Assembly: GCA_019828595.1 (NCBI GenBank)
Contig: JAHQRK010000018.1
Span: forward strand, 1,054,001 to 1,118,000
Origin: Aphanomyces cochlioides
Lineage: Eukaryota > Oomycota > Saprolegniomycetes > Saprolegniales > Verrucalvaceae
Length of the DNA stretch: 64,000 nucleotides
Reading direction: 5' to 3'
The notes below the pieces were generated by a model that worked only from the letters and a program-made list of their open reading frames with translations, had not been told where the DNA came from and searched no databases. Below, piece by piece: positions 50,835 through 61,455 of this stretch (positions within the stretch are counted from its first letter, which is position 1; each line of letters starts with the position of its first letter). The position numbers and the translations under genes were made by a program.

Positions 50835-50919
50835 TGAAGCAGAAAATGGAAAGCTTACAGTATGTCGACGTTTCAAAGTAACGGCTTGATAGCTTCTAAA
50901 ATACTTGATGGCCTCACTC

Positions 50920-51075
50920 AGCCTCGAGTCGAAACCACGCAAGAGCAAGTGTCAGCGCTGCGACACATTGTTGACGAGGTAGAGAATTTCTTTTCCAAGT
51001 GAAACATTGTCTGGATGCAATCGAGCGCCATGCTGCAGGTCAGTCTGGTCCCAAGCAGCAATTTGAATGACTAAA
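50920..51075 (+). pseudogene. Truncated inverted copy of the GTPase-SH2 gene
   Basis: Read on the plus strand, this segment matches the last part of exon 7 of the GTPase-SH2 gene and continues into its following intron. Shared blocks include ACGCAAGAGCAAGTG and GCAATCGAGCGCCATGCTGC, and the translated EQV...LVEVAEQF region corresponds to EQV...IVDEVENF. The copied frame is broken by a TGA after FFSK. Inclusion of intron sequence shows it arose by DNA duplication, not by reverse transcription. Its orientation is opposite to the parent gene. Confidence 0.7.
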
Positions 51076-51108
51076 CTGACCTGCAACATGGCGCTAGATT
51101 GCATCCAG
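51011..51108. repeat. Compact hairpin, 34-bp stem
   Basis: Bases 51011-51044 pair with 51075-51108 at 32 of 34 positions, with a 30-nt loop. The left arm is part of the inverted gene copy just described, and the right arm is a further flipped copy of the same segment. In RNA this would give a pre-miRNA-sized hairpin whose stem is homologous to exon 7 of the GTPase-SH2 gene. Confidence 0.75.
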
Positions 51109-51399
51109 GGCGATCTTCTGTGCCAAACGAAGAAGGAAGGAAATATCACGATGGTTGCAAGAAGTCGCTCGACAAGTCCAAAATGAACAAGTATTTCCTT
51201 GGGTTGAAAACCACATCGTCTCGATGGTACACTGGACGTTCAAGTATAAACTCTACATGGCGTTGGTGTAATTCAGGGATGTGGCTCAGACAAAGGGTTG
51301 ACAAGAGTACAACATTGCTTTGAAGCAGTATCATAGGGCTGTCTAGGGTATGTGGGTTTCCTAAGGAAGAAGAATGATGGAGGGCTTTCATATTCTACG

Positions 51400-53454
51400 T
51401 CATACCAAAGTCGCCAGGATTTGGTTCCAGCACTCCATGTCTTTGACCAGTTGTCGCCACAGATTTTCCACGACGTTCTCGGCATCGCTGCTATGAAATG
51501 CCTTCTCCTCAGTCTCGACCTACAAGATCAATATTCATCTGCAAGAGCTCGTCATCGACCAAACCATGTTGCGGAGATTCTTGATCTGCGTAGTATCTAC
51601 ATCAACAGTCATTCAATAGCTGGTTTGGGCCAAACACACCGGCAGCATGGCGCTCGATTGCCTCTAGACGGTGTTTCACTTGAATATAGAATTGCTCTGC
51701 CACTTCAACAAGACGTTGCATCGCCGGGACTTGCACTTGCTCTTGCGTTGTTTCCATTTGCGTCGATTCACGACGGGCTCGATATGTCGTCCACGTTGAC
51801 TTGGTCGTTTTCTTATCATTTGGATCGACAATATCCAAGTCCATCCGCTTTCCAACTTGGAAACGACGATTGCGCTTGAACGTCAGACCCTTGTATGCGT
51901 ACTTGCGCACGCTTCGTAAACATTTTGCTAAGGAGCTAAACGATGGTTGACTTGGTGACTAGGAGAATTGCATTATTGTCGTTGATATTCCTCTTTTCAC
52001 CTTTGTGCCAACATGATATCTACCATCGTGATATTCAATGAGAACATGATGAACGTCGTCCGAGCCCTTGTAGGAAAGCACTAGTGTCCTCGAATCCTTT
52101 CGCCGCACCAGAAAAGCACCTTCTCCTTGGGTGCTACAGTGTGCTCAATGAGATATCATAAAGACATCCAACCTCAAGATCTGCTCAGTTTTGATGCGAT
52201 CAATAGTTCCTGCAAAGTATCGCCAGCCGTCGTCTTCATCTTGCGGTGGTGCTTCCGTCTCTTCATTGTCAGTGTCGGTCATGTCAACAGATTCGCGAGA
52301 ATTGACAACCAAGTATTGTCCCTTTTGCTCTCCAAACATCCAGTCTCCACCAAATGTGTTCCCCTTGCCTTCTTCGCCTTGTCGTGGAATTGTCGTGATG
52401 GCTTGCGTGGGCACATGGAGAACCTCCGATGAAAACGGAAGAGACTCAGTCATAGGCAAGACACGTGGCGTCATGGGTTCCAAAATATCCTACGTTGCTG
52501 TAAACAAGGTTCAAAGCATGTCAAACTGACTGGCTCGGAAGGCACGTGGTAGCGGTCATGGAGTAATTCATTCATGGACTTTCCTTGGCAAATAAATTCC
52601 ACCTAGCATGCAATCACACGAGAAGCCATGCAATATAGTACCATCTTATCCAGCACTTCAAATACAGCAGGGTTCTTGTCGCTTTCACCCAAGCCGCCTC
52701 GACCTACTGTCCAGCTCCAGCCCTTGTAACCAGCAGTCTATATCACGATGATTAATTCAAAGTAATAGACAACAACGTACGCGAGCGTAAGCTTCGATAT
52801 CATCGCTAGTCATGACTCGTTTTTGAAGCATGTCGGCTTTATGTGAAAGCAAATAACATGGGACTTCACTTGCAGAGATATATTTGCTCAAACTGGTGCG
52901 CCAGCCGTCCACAGCTGCAATCGAACTCACTCTGTGAATGTTGAAGACAAAGAAAACTCCATCAAGGCCATCACAGAGAAGCTCATGAAATCCAGGGCTA
53001 TCCACTTCAACAGAGGAAACATCCCAGATGTGCAGATGGATGATTTCCTTGGGATTGCCCATGTATGGGTACTTGATCGTTTGAACGTCCACCCCTATCG
53101 TTTGATGATACGCTGCCTGATATGGTCTTTTCAGCCAGCGACGAACAATCGACGATTTCCCCTAGAAATTGCACTGCGCTGAAGTATCCAATTCTTGATG
53201 AAAGAGCATACCACGCCATGGCCTCCAACGAGTGCAATCTTCAAATGTACTTCTTGGCCGACCTGCGGCGGAGCAGCGTTAGCTTCAGCTTGAGACGTAT
53301 CAGAGTCACTCAAGGTGCTATTCAAGGATTTTATGAGCTTAGACCCGTAGCAAGTAGTCAGCCGTACAAGCGAAAGGACGTCATGCGCGACAGAAGTCCC
53401 GAGATGGTGGATTTGTCCTCCATTGCCATGAGGATCACTTTTCAAAATGACCAT
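51400..53454 (-). CDS. Rab-like GTPase fused to an SH2 domain
   Basis: Nine exons sum exactly to 568 residues. Introns: 53162-53211, 52738-52780, 52603-52641, 52490-52530, 52134-52172, 51959-52000, 51586-51639 and 51520-51559. After an 70-residue leader a Ras-like G domain starts (KIALVGG). The P-loop GGHGVGKSS is created by the first splice. Switch I reads YHQTIGVD. G3 is WDVSS instead of WDTAG/Q, so the catalytic Gln is missing. G4 is SHKAD instead of NKxD. Near residues 345-440 lies an SH2 domain: WRYFAGTIDRIKTEQIL, the phosphotyrosine-binding GAFLVRR, then VLSYKG, HHVLIEYHDGRYHV and FSSLAKCLRSV. A charged helical tail ends the protein. Nucleotide binding is likely but hydrolysis doubtful. 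The last exon end is the least certain. Confidence 0.85.
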
Positions 53455-53601
53455 TTCGGATAAATTATATTGATTTTTACAGTTTTATCCGAGTCATTTA
53501 TTAATTTATATAGAACTTTCTCGAACCAAGGTTGAAGTCGTTCAAAATTAGAAAATCCTCCAAGAAATCAGTCCTGGGACGAGACAAAAGCCGCGGCAGA
53601 T

Positions 53602-54351
53602 ATGGCGTCGTACTACGAAGTCCTGGAAGTGAATGAGAAAGCCACAGAAAGCGAGATCAAGCAAGCATACCGCAAGCTCGCTGTGAAGTGGCATCCCGAC
53701 AAGAACAAGGATCCACAAGCGGAAGAAATGTTCAAGAAAATTGGTGAAGCATATGCAGTGTTGAGCGACAAGGTCAAGCGTGAAGAATACGACTACTCAA
53801 GGAAATATGGCAATGGAAGCATCCCACGTCCTCGAGATCGCGGACGTGGTGACCCATTTGAGGACAATTTCCACCCGTTCACATTCTTTGACGCACAGGA
53901 TTTGTTTCACCACTTTTTTGGCGCGGACGATCCATTCATGCAAATGCCACGACGATCCAGCGAAAAGGGCCGCCGAAGCTCTCGTGATCCGTTTGGTCAC
54001 TTTGGTGGTGGATTCAGCATGATGATGGACGATATGTTCGAGGACCACATGAGTGGTGGATTCGGTGGCTTTGGTAATATCATGATGAGCTCCAGCTCAT
54101 TTGGCAATGGTGTCACATATAGCAGCAGCTCAAGCAGCTCAAGTGTCCGCGATCGTAATGGTCGACTTGTGACCAAGACAACGTCTACTATTCAACACCC
54201 GGATGGCCGTGTCGAGACCAAGACAGAAGAGTTCGTGAATGGCAAACTCACCAACTCCACCAGCAACATCACTCCTGCCTCCAATCGCCTCGTTGGCGCT
54301 GGACGCATGCAACTTGAGGCAGATCGTCCGCGTCGTAGGTCCAACTATTAA
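53602..54351 (+). CDS. DnaJ/HSP40 co-chaperone, DNAJB6-like
   Basis: A single exon of 249 residues. An N-terminal J domain (residues 3-70) contains YYEVLEV, the HPD motif in [10 protein letters not shown], and [14 protein letters not shown]; it stimulates Hsp70 ATPase. A Gly/Phe-rich region with FFGADDPF and GGFGGFG follows, then a Ser-rich stretch ([19 protein letters not shown]) and a C-terminal segment [20 protein letters not shown]. That order, with no zinc-finger domain and a Ser-rich tract, resembles animal DNAJB6/B2 anti-aggregation chaperones. It is divergent from the GTPase-SH2 gene with 147 bp between ATGs, and convergent with epsilon-COP. Confidence 0.92.
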   Translation: MASYYEVLEVNEKATESEIKQAYRKLAVKWHPDKNKDPQAEEMFKKIGEAYAVLSDKVKREEYDYSRKYGNGSIPRPRDRGRGDPFEDNFHPFTFFDAQDLFHHFFGADDPFMQMPRRSSEKGRRSSRDPFGHFGGGFSMMMDDMFEDHMSGGFGGFGNIMMSSSSFGNGVTYSSSSSSSSVRDRNGRLVTKTTSTIQHPDGRVETKTEEFVNGKLTNSTSNITPASNRLVGAGRMQLEADRPRRRSNY

Positions 54352-54443
54352 CAAATACTAGTAGCATCTGTGTCCAAGTCCTTTTGTGGTCCTTCTCTCC
54401 GCTCCAGACTGACTGTAAACAAGAACCGATCGCATGCATTAGA

Positions 54444-55325
54444 TTAAATGGCATAGGTAGCGGCCAAGCGGTCGAAGCCACTGTTGAGACGGGAATATGC
54501 TTCTAACCATGGGTTTGCAGGCGCAATGAGCTGTAGTTGGGCCAAGTATTGCTGAATGGTCGCTTGGTCTTTCTTGAGGTGCTGAGCCGCGGCGATCAAG
54601 TTGATATACGTGTCCTCAAGTGAAGGGTCCTTGGTCACGGCCTCTGTGAGCAAACGGTCGGCTTCGGCAAAATTCAGGAGACCCATAAAAGCAGCAGCCG
54701 ATCCATTGAGCAAAAGCGGCGATGTGCCAAAACGATCGCCAAGTTCTTGGAAGTGAAGTGTAGCTTCATCACACGAGCTTCCACCTTTGGCAACCAATGT
54801 CCAGGAGAGCGCCAGCTGCGTGCACGTGGCATCTTCATCAATGCGCTTCATGTCCGCGACAGTTTTCTCAGCAACATCGACGCGGTCCATCTTCAAATAG
54901 ATCAGCACAGCGTACATGGTGTGTTCAAGGGTCTTTCCCTTGAGGAAAGCCGACAACGCGTCCGAGTATTTGTGTTCTTGCATGAAAATGAGGCCAGCGA
55001 CAAGCAGCAAGTGTGGGTTTTCGCTGCTGTTCGATCCGAGCCATTCACGCAGCGTGAGCAACGTGATTTCCGCATCACCTCCGTTCAAATACGTCGCGTA
55101 GAGCTTGATCGCATTCAGGGAGATAGAGGAGGTGCCGTCTGGAATTGCAGACAAAACAGCAGCATAGTTGCGCAAGCCAAGTTGAGCTCGATACACGTAA
55201 ATGTCGCGATCTAGCTTGGTCGCCTCCGAGACGTGAGACAATACAGTCGCTTCTTGAATGGCATTACGGTAGTTGCCGACCCAGAATTGGTTCTTGAGCG
55301 TGAAGAGTTCGTCAGGTTCGCTCAT
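54444..55325 (-). CDS. COPE: Coatomer subunit epsilon
   Basis: The alpha-solenoid subunit of the COPI vesicle coat working in Golgi-to-ER transport. A single uninterrupted exon of 293 residues, the family length. It begins SEPDELFTLKNQFWVGNYRNAI, which is the conserved N-terminal helix of epsilon-COP. It continues with TPR-like helices (LLLVAGLIFMQEHKYSDALS, LNGSAAAFMGLLNFAEADRL) and ends near residue 280 in NPWLEAYSRLNSGFDRLAA. It lacks introns, unlike many neighbours. Its stop is 92 bp from the DnaJ stop on the other strand. Confidence 0.95.
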   Translation of the reverse strand: MSEPDELFTLKNQFWVGNYRNAIQEATVLSHVSEATKLDRDIYVYRAQLGLRNYAAVLSAIPDGTSSISLNAIKLYATYLNGGDAEITLLTLREWLGSNSSENPHLLLVAGLIFMQEHKYSDALSAFLKGKTLEHTMYAVLIYLKMDRVDVAEKTVADMKRIDEDATCTQLALSWTLVAKGGSSCDEATLHFQELGDRFGTSPLLLNGSAAAFMGLLNFAEADRLLTEAVTKDPSLEDTYINLIAAAQHLKKDQATIQQYLAQLQLIAPANPWLEAYSRLNSGFDRLAATYAI

Positions 55326-55706
55326 TGCGCTCGGAATGCTGTCCCCAACTTAGGTGATGATTTGTGCATCTCCAATTGGTCCAATCAAAATTGATTTAAT
55401 TGGTCAATATTTTGATATTATAATACATTAATTGGCTAAAATAGAAAATATTGAATTAGAAATAATTCGTCAAAATAATACAATATAAATCAATATAAGC
55501 CTCTTAATTGGTTAAATCCAAATTAAGTAAAATTTAATTTGCTATTATTACTGTAAAATATTATAGAGGTTCGTGTCGCCTAAATTACCCGAAATATTGC
55601 CTTCTAGGGTATTTTTTTATACAAAATATAATATATAACAGTTAATGAGATATGTAAGGAATACTTCCAGGGGATCAATTGATTGGTGCCAAACCAAGTT
55701 TGGGCA
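55326..55706. other. AT-rich divergent spacer, COPE / mS35
   Basis: Very AT-rich, with repeated AATTGG/CCAAT motifs near 55374-55411 close to the COPE start and several AATATT runs. It presumably holds the promoters of both flanking genes. No coding frame or RNA gene was recognised. Confidence 0.5.
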
Positions 55707-56399
55707 ATGATGCACGTGCGAGGAGCGCTGGAGCGATTGGGTCGCCAAGCTGTGCAGAAGACGCTTCGAGTGAAGAATGGCTCCGTGACGCCTTCGTTCC
55801 AAGCGGTGCGTGGCTTTGCCACAAACCGAAGACAGGATGGTGACGATGACGCTGGTGGCGAACCTTTCGATATTAACGAAGGCGAAGTTGAAAAGGTTTT
55901 CCACACGGCATTCAACACGTGGGAAGGCAATGACTTGCCTGAAATCAAAGAAACGTTTGAGAACCCAAGCTGGTGGGAGACGGATTTCCCTGAAGGATTC
56001 ACGGACGACATGAAGCACGAAGTGGAAATGCTTCAGGTGTTTGAAGATTTGGTCCCATACATGGATCGATCGTGGGAATCGACGATTCACCCTCTCTTGG
56101 ATGGTTCCAAGATTGCCATGGAAATGAACTTGACGTTGGAAGATTTCGACAATAAGCTCTTCTTGGAGGACAAAACCACGTACGATACCAAAGTCGCAAT
56201 GGAAGTGCCATTGAGCGCGCTGAAGTTGACGGACGAACAATTGGAAGTCTTCCTCCAACTGTGCGGTCCTCGCTACAACAAAAACAAGAAGTTGGTCAAA
56301 TTCACGGAAGATCGATACGAAAAGCGCGTGTTTAACCACAAGCGTCTCTGTGACATCCTCCGCGACTTGGTCACGGCGTCAGTCGAATTCAAGGCGTAG
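55707..56399 (+). CDS. MRPS35: Mitochondrial ribosomal small-subunit protein mS35
   Basis: A protein of the mitochondrial ribosome small subunit, 230 residues from the first in-frame ATG (tandem ATG at 55707). The N-terminus is rich in Arg, Gln and Val and lacks acidic residues up to about residue 40 (RGALERLGRQAVQKTLRVKN), as expected of a mitochondrial presequence. The C-terminal third carries the mS35 core: KVAMEVPLSALKLTDEQLEV, LCGPRYNKNKKLVKFTEDRY, then a helical NHKRLCDILRDLVTAS. The middle part is acidic and Trp-rich. It has one exon and ends 56 bp before the stop of the convergent F-box/FIST gene. Confidence 0.85.
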   Translation: MMHVRGALERLGRQAVQKTLRVKNGSVTPSFQAVRGFATNRRQDGDDDAGGEPFDINEGEVEKVFHTAFNTWEGNDLPEIKETFENPSWWETDFPEGFTDDMKHEVEMLQVFEDLVPYMDRSWESTIHPLLDGSKIAMEMNLTLEDFDNKLFLEDKTTYDTKVAMEVPLSALKLTDEQLEVFLQLCGPRYNKNKKLVKFTEDRYEKRVFNHKRLCDILRDLVTASVEFKA

Positions 56400-56455
56400 A
56401 CAAACTGTAATTTCCAATAGATACACCACTGCATGATGCTGTACATTCTTATCTC

Positions 56456-58073
56456 TTAATGGCTTTCTTCATCATAGAACAAAGCCCCACACGTTGTAAA
56501 CTGTTGGAGCTGGAGCTGGGCTTTGAATTTGCCGCCTGGCATGGCCAAGGGTCCAATTTCACCTCCAGCAAAGACACCTACATTGGCAGCAGCATGAGTC
56601 TCTATTCCTCTCACCACGATTGATCGTACCTTGTAGAGGAACACCAGGAAACGCTGCTTTAAATGCCTCGCTCTCGACGTTCTGTTCGTCGTAGAATGCT
56701 TCGCCACGGGCTGCGCATGGAAACATAAGCGCTCCGACTGGTTTCGCGGCGAATTGTTTGGCATGACGGAGAGATGACTCGAAGTCGCGGAGCGCCGCTT
56801 TCTCGCTATGCGTGCAAAAGACGCCGTAGCTTCCTTCAGCCCAATGCGATTGACTTTCTTCGCTCGATGACTGAGAAAAGACAACGCCATGATGCGCGTC
56901 GAATATGCACTCGAGAGAGCGCAACGACGTCGACGCTGGATCTGCTAAGAAAGCTTGGATTTCTTCAAGCGAGTCACTCACAAAGAGGTGGAGGCTTCCA
57001 GACGGCGCCGAGAGATCCGTGAACAATTGGAGAGGATGCACTTGGATGGAGGAACCCACTTGGTAGACAGCATCGTAGAGATGGAGCAGATCAAAGTGAG
57101 GATGAAGACGTTGGCTCACGTGAGCACACTACAAAGCATTTAGACAAATTCACGGTCCAAAACCAACCTGCAAGATGGGCGAGCAAGGTGAATAGCCGAG
57201 GGAGACAAACGGCGTTGCGCGTACGCGTCCAGAGAAACCCAGAAGGAGGTTCGTCGCTGGATTAGCTCTAGCACGACGCTCCACTTGACTGTACTTGCGG
57301 AAAACAAGTGGAATACAGCGATCCGTGAAAGGGAGTATGGCTCCAGCGACAGCAAGCTGTGGGGAGAGGACGTCCATGCATCGAAGCAAAGCTGCGCTCT
57401 GGCGACCATTCGTGCTCAAAACGATGCAGGAAGAAGAGTCTTTAAGGCCAAAAGGATTTTCTGAGGTATGCACCGCGGCTTCACGTATATCATCCTTGTC
57501 AGGGCTGATCAAATTGACTTGAGTGTGCGGTAGATTGGCTACCGTGATGGAGACGACAATTTCCCCATCGATGGTATCAGGTTCGAGCTCGTTTATTCCG
57601 CCGTCGTCCTCTGTGCCGATTACGCCAGCATCGCTGTACATGCATACGACGAGGCATGCCACTGGGAGGAGATGGCGCTTTGAAATGATGTCGAAGAGCT
57701 TTTCCCATCCCGCCATGCGTCGGAATGCATACGACTGGCCCGAGACGGCAAATATGGCGAGATGAGGCACGTCTGGGGACGCAAAACACGCCATCGAAGG
57801 CTGCAATTCGCTCAATGCTTCGTCCCACGTATCGCATTGCACCAAAGACGATTTCCACGTCGTCGAGACGTGCGCAAGACATTCCACATGAGTTTGATGC
57901 CACACTCTGGAGACTCCACTCACACGGTACGTATCGCGCCACGTCAAGAAGGGAAAAATCAGAGGCAGCGCTTCTTCTGGAAAGGGTACAACATTCCGTC
58001 CTGTACGCTTGGCTTTCGTATTCGAGGCTTTGGATGTCGCCGCAGCGGTGGTTCCTCCTTGCTTCTTGGTCAT
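56456..58073 (-). CDS. F-box and FIST domain protein, FBXO22-like
   Basis: Three exons (58073-57168, 57128-56630, 56577-56456; introns 39 and 52 nt) give 508 residues. A Lys/Ala-rich leader is followed by an F-box at about 30-75 (ALPLIFPFLTWRDTYRVSGVS). The rest fits FIST-N and FIST-C: SSSCIVLSTNGRQSAALL, an ILPFTDRCIPLVF strand, and the C-terminal VFAGGEIGPLAMPGGKF with final LQLQQFTTCGALFY. The order F-box, FIST-N, FIST-C is that of animal FBXO22, a substrate adaptor of an SCF ubiquitin ligase. The FIST part resembles bacterial sensor domains thought to bind small ligands. Substrate is unknown. Confidence 0.85.
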
Positions 58074-58248
58074 CAGAGGTCAATCGAATTCAACTTGAAC
58101 CCGCTTAATATGAAAGGCATCCATTGGTCGATTTTTATTTTATTACTTGAAAAATGTATGTGAAGGATACAGCTTTTAAATAAAATACCAATAAGAATTC
58201 CCAATAAGATGAATTCCGCAGCCATCAGGATGAGATGGAAGGATTAGA

Positions 58249-60219
58249 TTAAGGATGACTAATGCTACAGATGTGTTCGACGGCTGCATGGAGGCAGTAG
58301 ACATAATAGGACTCTTCTCCGTTGCGCGTCGGAGTCTGGTCGCCAGCGGTGTTGGCGAGCGCGTACTGCTCGAGCAGATGCAACTGCGCGTGGACAAATG
58401 GCTTGTCCGAGTAGAGCAGCACGAGACTCAGCAGTGGGAAGAACGCATCGACTGCAATGCGAGTCGTGCCGAAAAACTCGGAGGCTTCACGGTGCAGCAC
58501 GACAACGCCGTGCATCATTTCGTCCAGCAAATCGCACGGTACCCAGCTTGTCATCGAGCTGAAGGCTTGCCTTGCATCGGGAAACATCGACGCCGACGTT
58601 CCGTTCTTCCATTTCTCCCTCAATTTGTCTAGAAAGCACACCATGAGAACAAGATGGATGAGCTTACTGACCTGCTATACGTTTTGAGAGACCCAGTGCC
58701 TCGGGTGAGACGTTGTCTGTTCGCAGTTGGGCTTGTTTGGACCGCCACAACTTGTCTTTTCGAGCACATTCTTGCAGCATGGCGCCGCCGAAGCACAGCA
58801 TTGTCATGCGTGGATAGAGCATTCGCTGCATGAAAACGTACAGGCTTTTGTGTACATCGTCGTGAATCGCAAATGCATCTCGGACTCGTCGTGTAATCAT
58901 ATCGGCAAACTGAAGCACGTCGTCCGGTCGGGGCATCCGCAGCCATTCGTAGTGGACATTGAAATACTCGGTCGACTTTGTTCGTTTCCTGCCGTCCATT
59001 GCGGCTTCACAGTAGAGAGTCGCGGCATCGCCACACACTTTGCCAATCGTTCGCGCCACTTGTGGATCCAAAGTCGCGACGACTAAGTTTTCAAATTGTG
59101 CTTGGACGACTGACCACCACTACGGAGAACAACGCCATTGAGACTCCCTGGATGCCAAAGCGATGTACCTCTTTCGTCGCCATCAAGTCGTAATACTCGG
59201 CAAAGAATTCCTCGCCAGATAGGACGTTCGCTAGATTGTCTTCTTTGAGTTCTGGATGCACGGCGGAATCTCTGCCATGGGTCTGAAGCCAACGATACCA
59301 GCTAGCTGCTTCTAGCAGCCTCTTCATGTAACTATTGTGGTCCAGTTGGTTGTGTCCTGTGACGGCGCGCTGGGCCATGGACTGTTCCCTTGCAATTGCA
59401 AGGTGCTCGAGCCATCCACGTTGCCAAGACAAGAGCTGGTACTTGATGTCCAGTCGAAGCATTTGCTCGACGGACGCCAACGACGCGAATTCCTTGGCGG
59501 TGAGCGCTAGATCCGTGACCTGGTGGCCGTTCACGATGTTCAAAAGACTGTGGATATGCCGCCGATGTCGCTGAAGTTGGTTGAGCCCTCGATGGTATGC
59601 AGCTCTCGAGACGGCTTCACAAAGACGTGGCAGGTCGTCAGTCGAAGGTGCCGAGACAAACGTGTCGGTCGATGTGGCGCAAAAGAAGAGTCCAAACAAT
59701 CCAGGCGGCGAAGTGGGAGCTGCCGTGGATGATTTATTGCGAATGAGGCTGTCGTAATGCTGCTTCTCGGTGCGAATCTTTGCCTCGACTTGGTCAAGAC
59801 TACCTTCGAGCTACACATCTCATGGTTCAGTCAAGCAGTCGTGGGAGCAGTTCGTGTACCTTTTGTCGAAGGACATGAAGGTGCGTGCTCGGCGGAGACA
59901 TACCGCCTTGTGGATTGTCACCGCCTCGGTAGTCGTGGATGACGCTGCGCATGGTCGAAATGGACGAATCCATTGATTTGCGTGGCGACAAGGACGCTAC
60001 ACATCGATGTGTCTTTTTCAAGGAGCCTGGGGATTCATCTGCATCGCAGTAGATGTTCATGTGCTTGGCCATGGGCGAGAAAACTGCATCGTAGGGAGAT
60101 TCGCTATCCATGCTCGACATCGTCCCAGCGCCGTAAAAGTTCTCAACGACAGGGTGGTCTGACCAGTCTGGAGCCATCCACACTGACGGCGCTCCAATAA
60201 CATGCGAGCTGTCTTCCAT
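58249..60219 (-). CDS. VPS9-domain protein, probable Rab5-family GEF
   Basis: Four exons: 60219-59860, 59810-59169, 59119-58672 and 58628-58249, introns 49, 49 and 43 nt, 609 residues. The N-terminal 120 residues are Ser/Pro-rich. A coiled-coil-like LDQVEAKIRTEKQHYDSLI and a helical middle part follow. The C-terminal 230 residues hold a VPS9 domain: a helix LYVFMQRMLYPRM, then AVDAFFPLLSLVLLYSDKPF, and NGEESYYVYCLHAAVEHIC. VPS9 domains exchange nucleotide on Rab5/Rab21-type endosomal GTPases. The conserved Asp and Tyr-Tyr of the core are present. The join at 59120-59168 was chosen because it is the only one restoring frame with a normal-sized intron. Confidence 0.82.
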
Positions 60220-60967
60220 CTGTCACGATCTGATGGTACAATTGAGTGAGCAACACCTGACTTCTCCGACCGCGATCCCCGTCCGACCGACGGAATTGCT
60301 CGGGCGACGAAGTAATCGAACAATCCTTTTGATTGGTGCAACGCTATCCGGATAACGAAACCAGAAAAGTGAAATGATTGCCTCCAACACTCAAGGCAGC
60401 ATGGAAGTTGGCGCAGAGATGATCGCGACTCCGAGATGGAAAGACGAATGCTAGACGCTGAGCAATGCGTCCTGCGAGATGGCAACTATCCTCTGATGCT
60501 GCAAAGAATCCTTTGTTTGCATTCTCCCCTCTGAAGTAGGAGAGATCATGGAGCCAGCAAGAGCAGCACTTTGCCGTTTCCAGCACCCACGAGATGTTGC
60601 CGATTGAGCCATACCGCAAACCTCCATCAGAGAAGGTCAGAGAGCGCTGCGATATTAGAAAGAGAACGAGTTTGAATTGATAGCAGACAGTAACGACTTT
60701 TGCCGCGATTCTAATTCCTCGAGTCGTTTGACAGCGTCTAATGATGCAGACTCCTTGCACGAAGAACTGCTTGATATCTTCACACCCAGGGTTTCCAGAA
60801 AGTGATGCAGAGGAAGATAATGATTTCGATATAGAGTGACTTGGACAATACATTCGCAACTACTCACGAATCGAATCTTCTCGTGCACATCATGATGAGA
60901 GTAAATCAATTATGGTCATCGAGTACAAAGTGTATCCTCGTGAAGACAACTTCTTAAATACAAGGGT
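60220..60967. other. Spacer between VPS9 and H2A genes, no firm gene
   Basis: Minus-strand frames at 60344-60859 (171 codons, Cys-rich, no known domain) and 60655-60909 (ending in a helix EELESRQKSLLSAI) overlap in different phases. I cannot build a convincing gene from them. An exact TATCCGGATA palindrome lies at 60345-60354, the same motif as the cluster at 43710-44010. Confidence 0.4.
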
Positions 60968-60983
60968 GGCTTTAAGAAAAGCC
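60968..60983 (-). terminator. Histone 3' stem-loop of H2A
   Basis: On the minus strand, GGCTTT TCTT AAAGCC forms a 6-bp stem with a 4-nt loop and is followed by ACCC, 52 nt after the H2A stop. The layout matches the metazoan histone mRNA processing hairpin and the copies after H2B and H4. Confidence 0.75.
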
Positions 60984-61035
60984 AGTTTGTTGGACAGGAG
61001 TCCAGGGAGTTTTGCACTCAATGGGAGCAGACAAT

Positions 61036-61455
61036 TTAAGCAGAGGCCTTCTTGTCCGACTTGGAGGGCTTTGTGCCTTCGGATGCAGACTTCTTGGGCA
61101 ACAAGATGTTGTGGATGTTAGGCAACACACCGCCGGAAGCAATCGTGACGTCGCCCAACAACTTGTTCAATTCTTCATCGTTGCGGACAGCCAATTGGAT
61201 GTGGCGAGGAATGATACGGGACTTCTTGTTGTCGCGAGCAGCGTTACCGGCCAATTCCAAGATTTCGGCACAAAGGTATTCCAAGACGGCAGCGAGGTAC
61301 ACAGGGGCGCCACCACCGATACGTTGAGCGAAACGGCCCTTCTTCAAGAAACGAGCGACACGACCGACGGGGAATTGAAGGCCAGCCTTCGACGAACGGG
61401 ACGAGGCCTTTCCCTTCTTGCCGCGACCACCAGTAGCTTTACCCTTGCCAGACAT
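61036..61455 (-). CDS. H2A: Histone H2A
   Basis: A single exon of 139 residues. The N-terminus [20 protein letters not shown] leads into the invariant [15 protein letters not shown], then [20 protein letters not shown] and [20 protein letters not shown], the canonical H2A fold. The tail ends in [11 protein letters not shown] without an SQ-E/D motif, so it is a conventional H2A and not H2A.X. There is no intron. It is divergent from H2B across a 263-bp spacer. Confidence 0.98.
   Translation of the reverse strand: MSGKGKATGGRGKKGKASSRSSKAGLQFPVGRVARFLKKGRFAQRIGGGAPVYLAAVLEYLCAEILELAGNAARDNKKSRIIPRHIQLAVRNDEELNKLLGDVTIASGGVLPNIHNILLPKKSASEGTKPSKSDKKASA

Noticed and set aside
55617..56339. A 240-codon minus-strand frame over mS35
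   Set aside because: The plus-strand frame has mS35 signatures; the reverse frame only mirrors its codon bias.
58629..59168. Frameshift in the VPS9 gene near 59120
   Set aside because: A 49-nt GT...AG intron at 59120-59168 restores the frame completely, so no frameshift is needed.
60344..60859. Possible 171-codon gene on the minus strand
   Set aside because: No start context, no domain, competing frames in the same interval, and biased composition; kept only as a note in the spacer entry.
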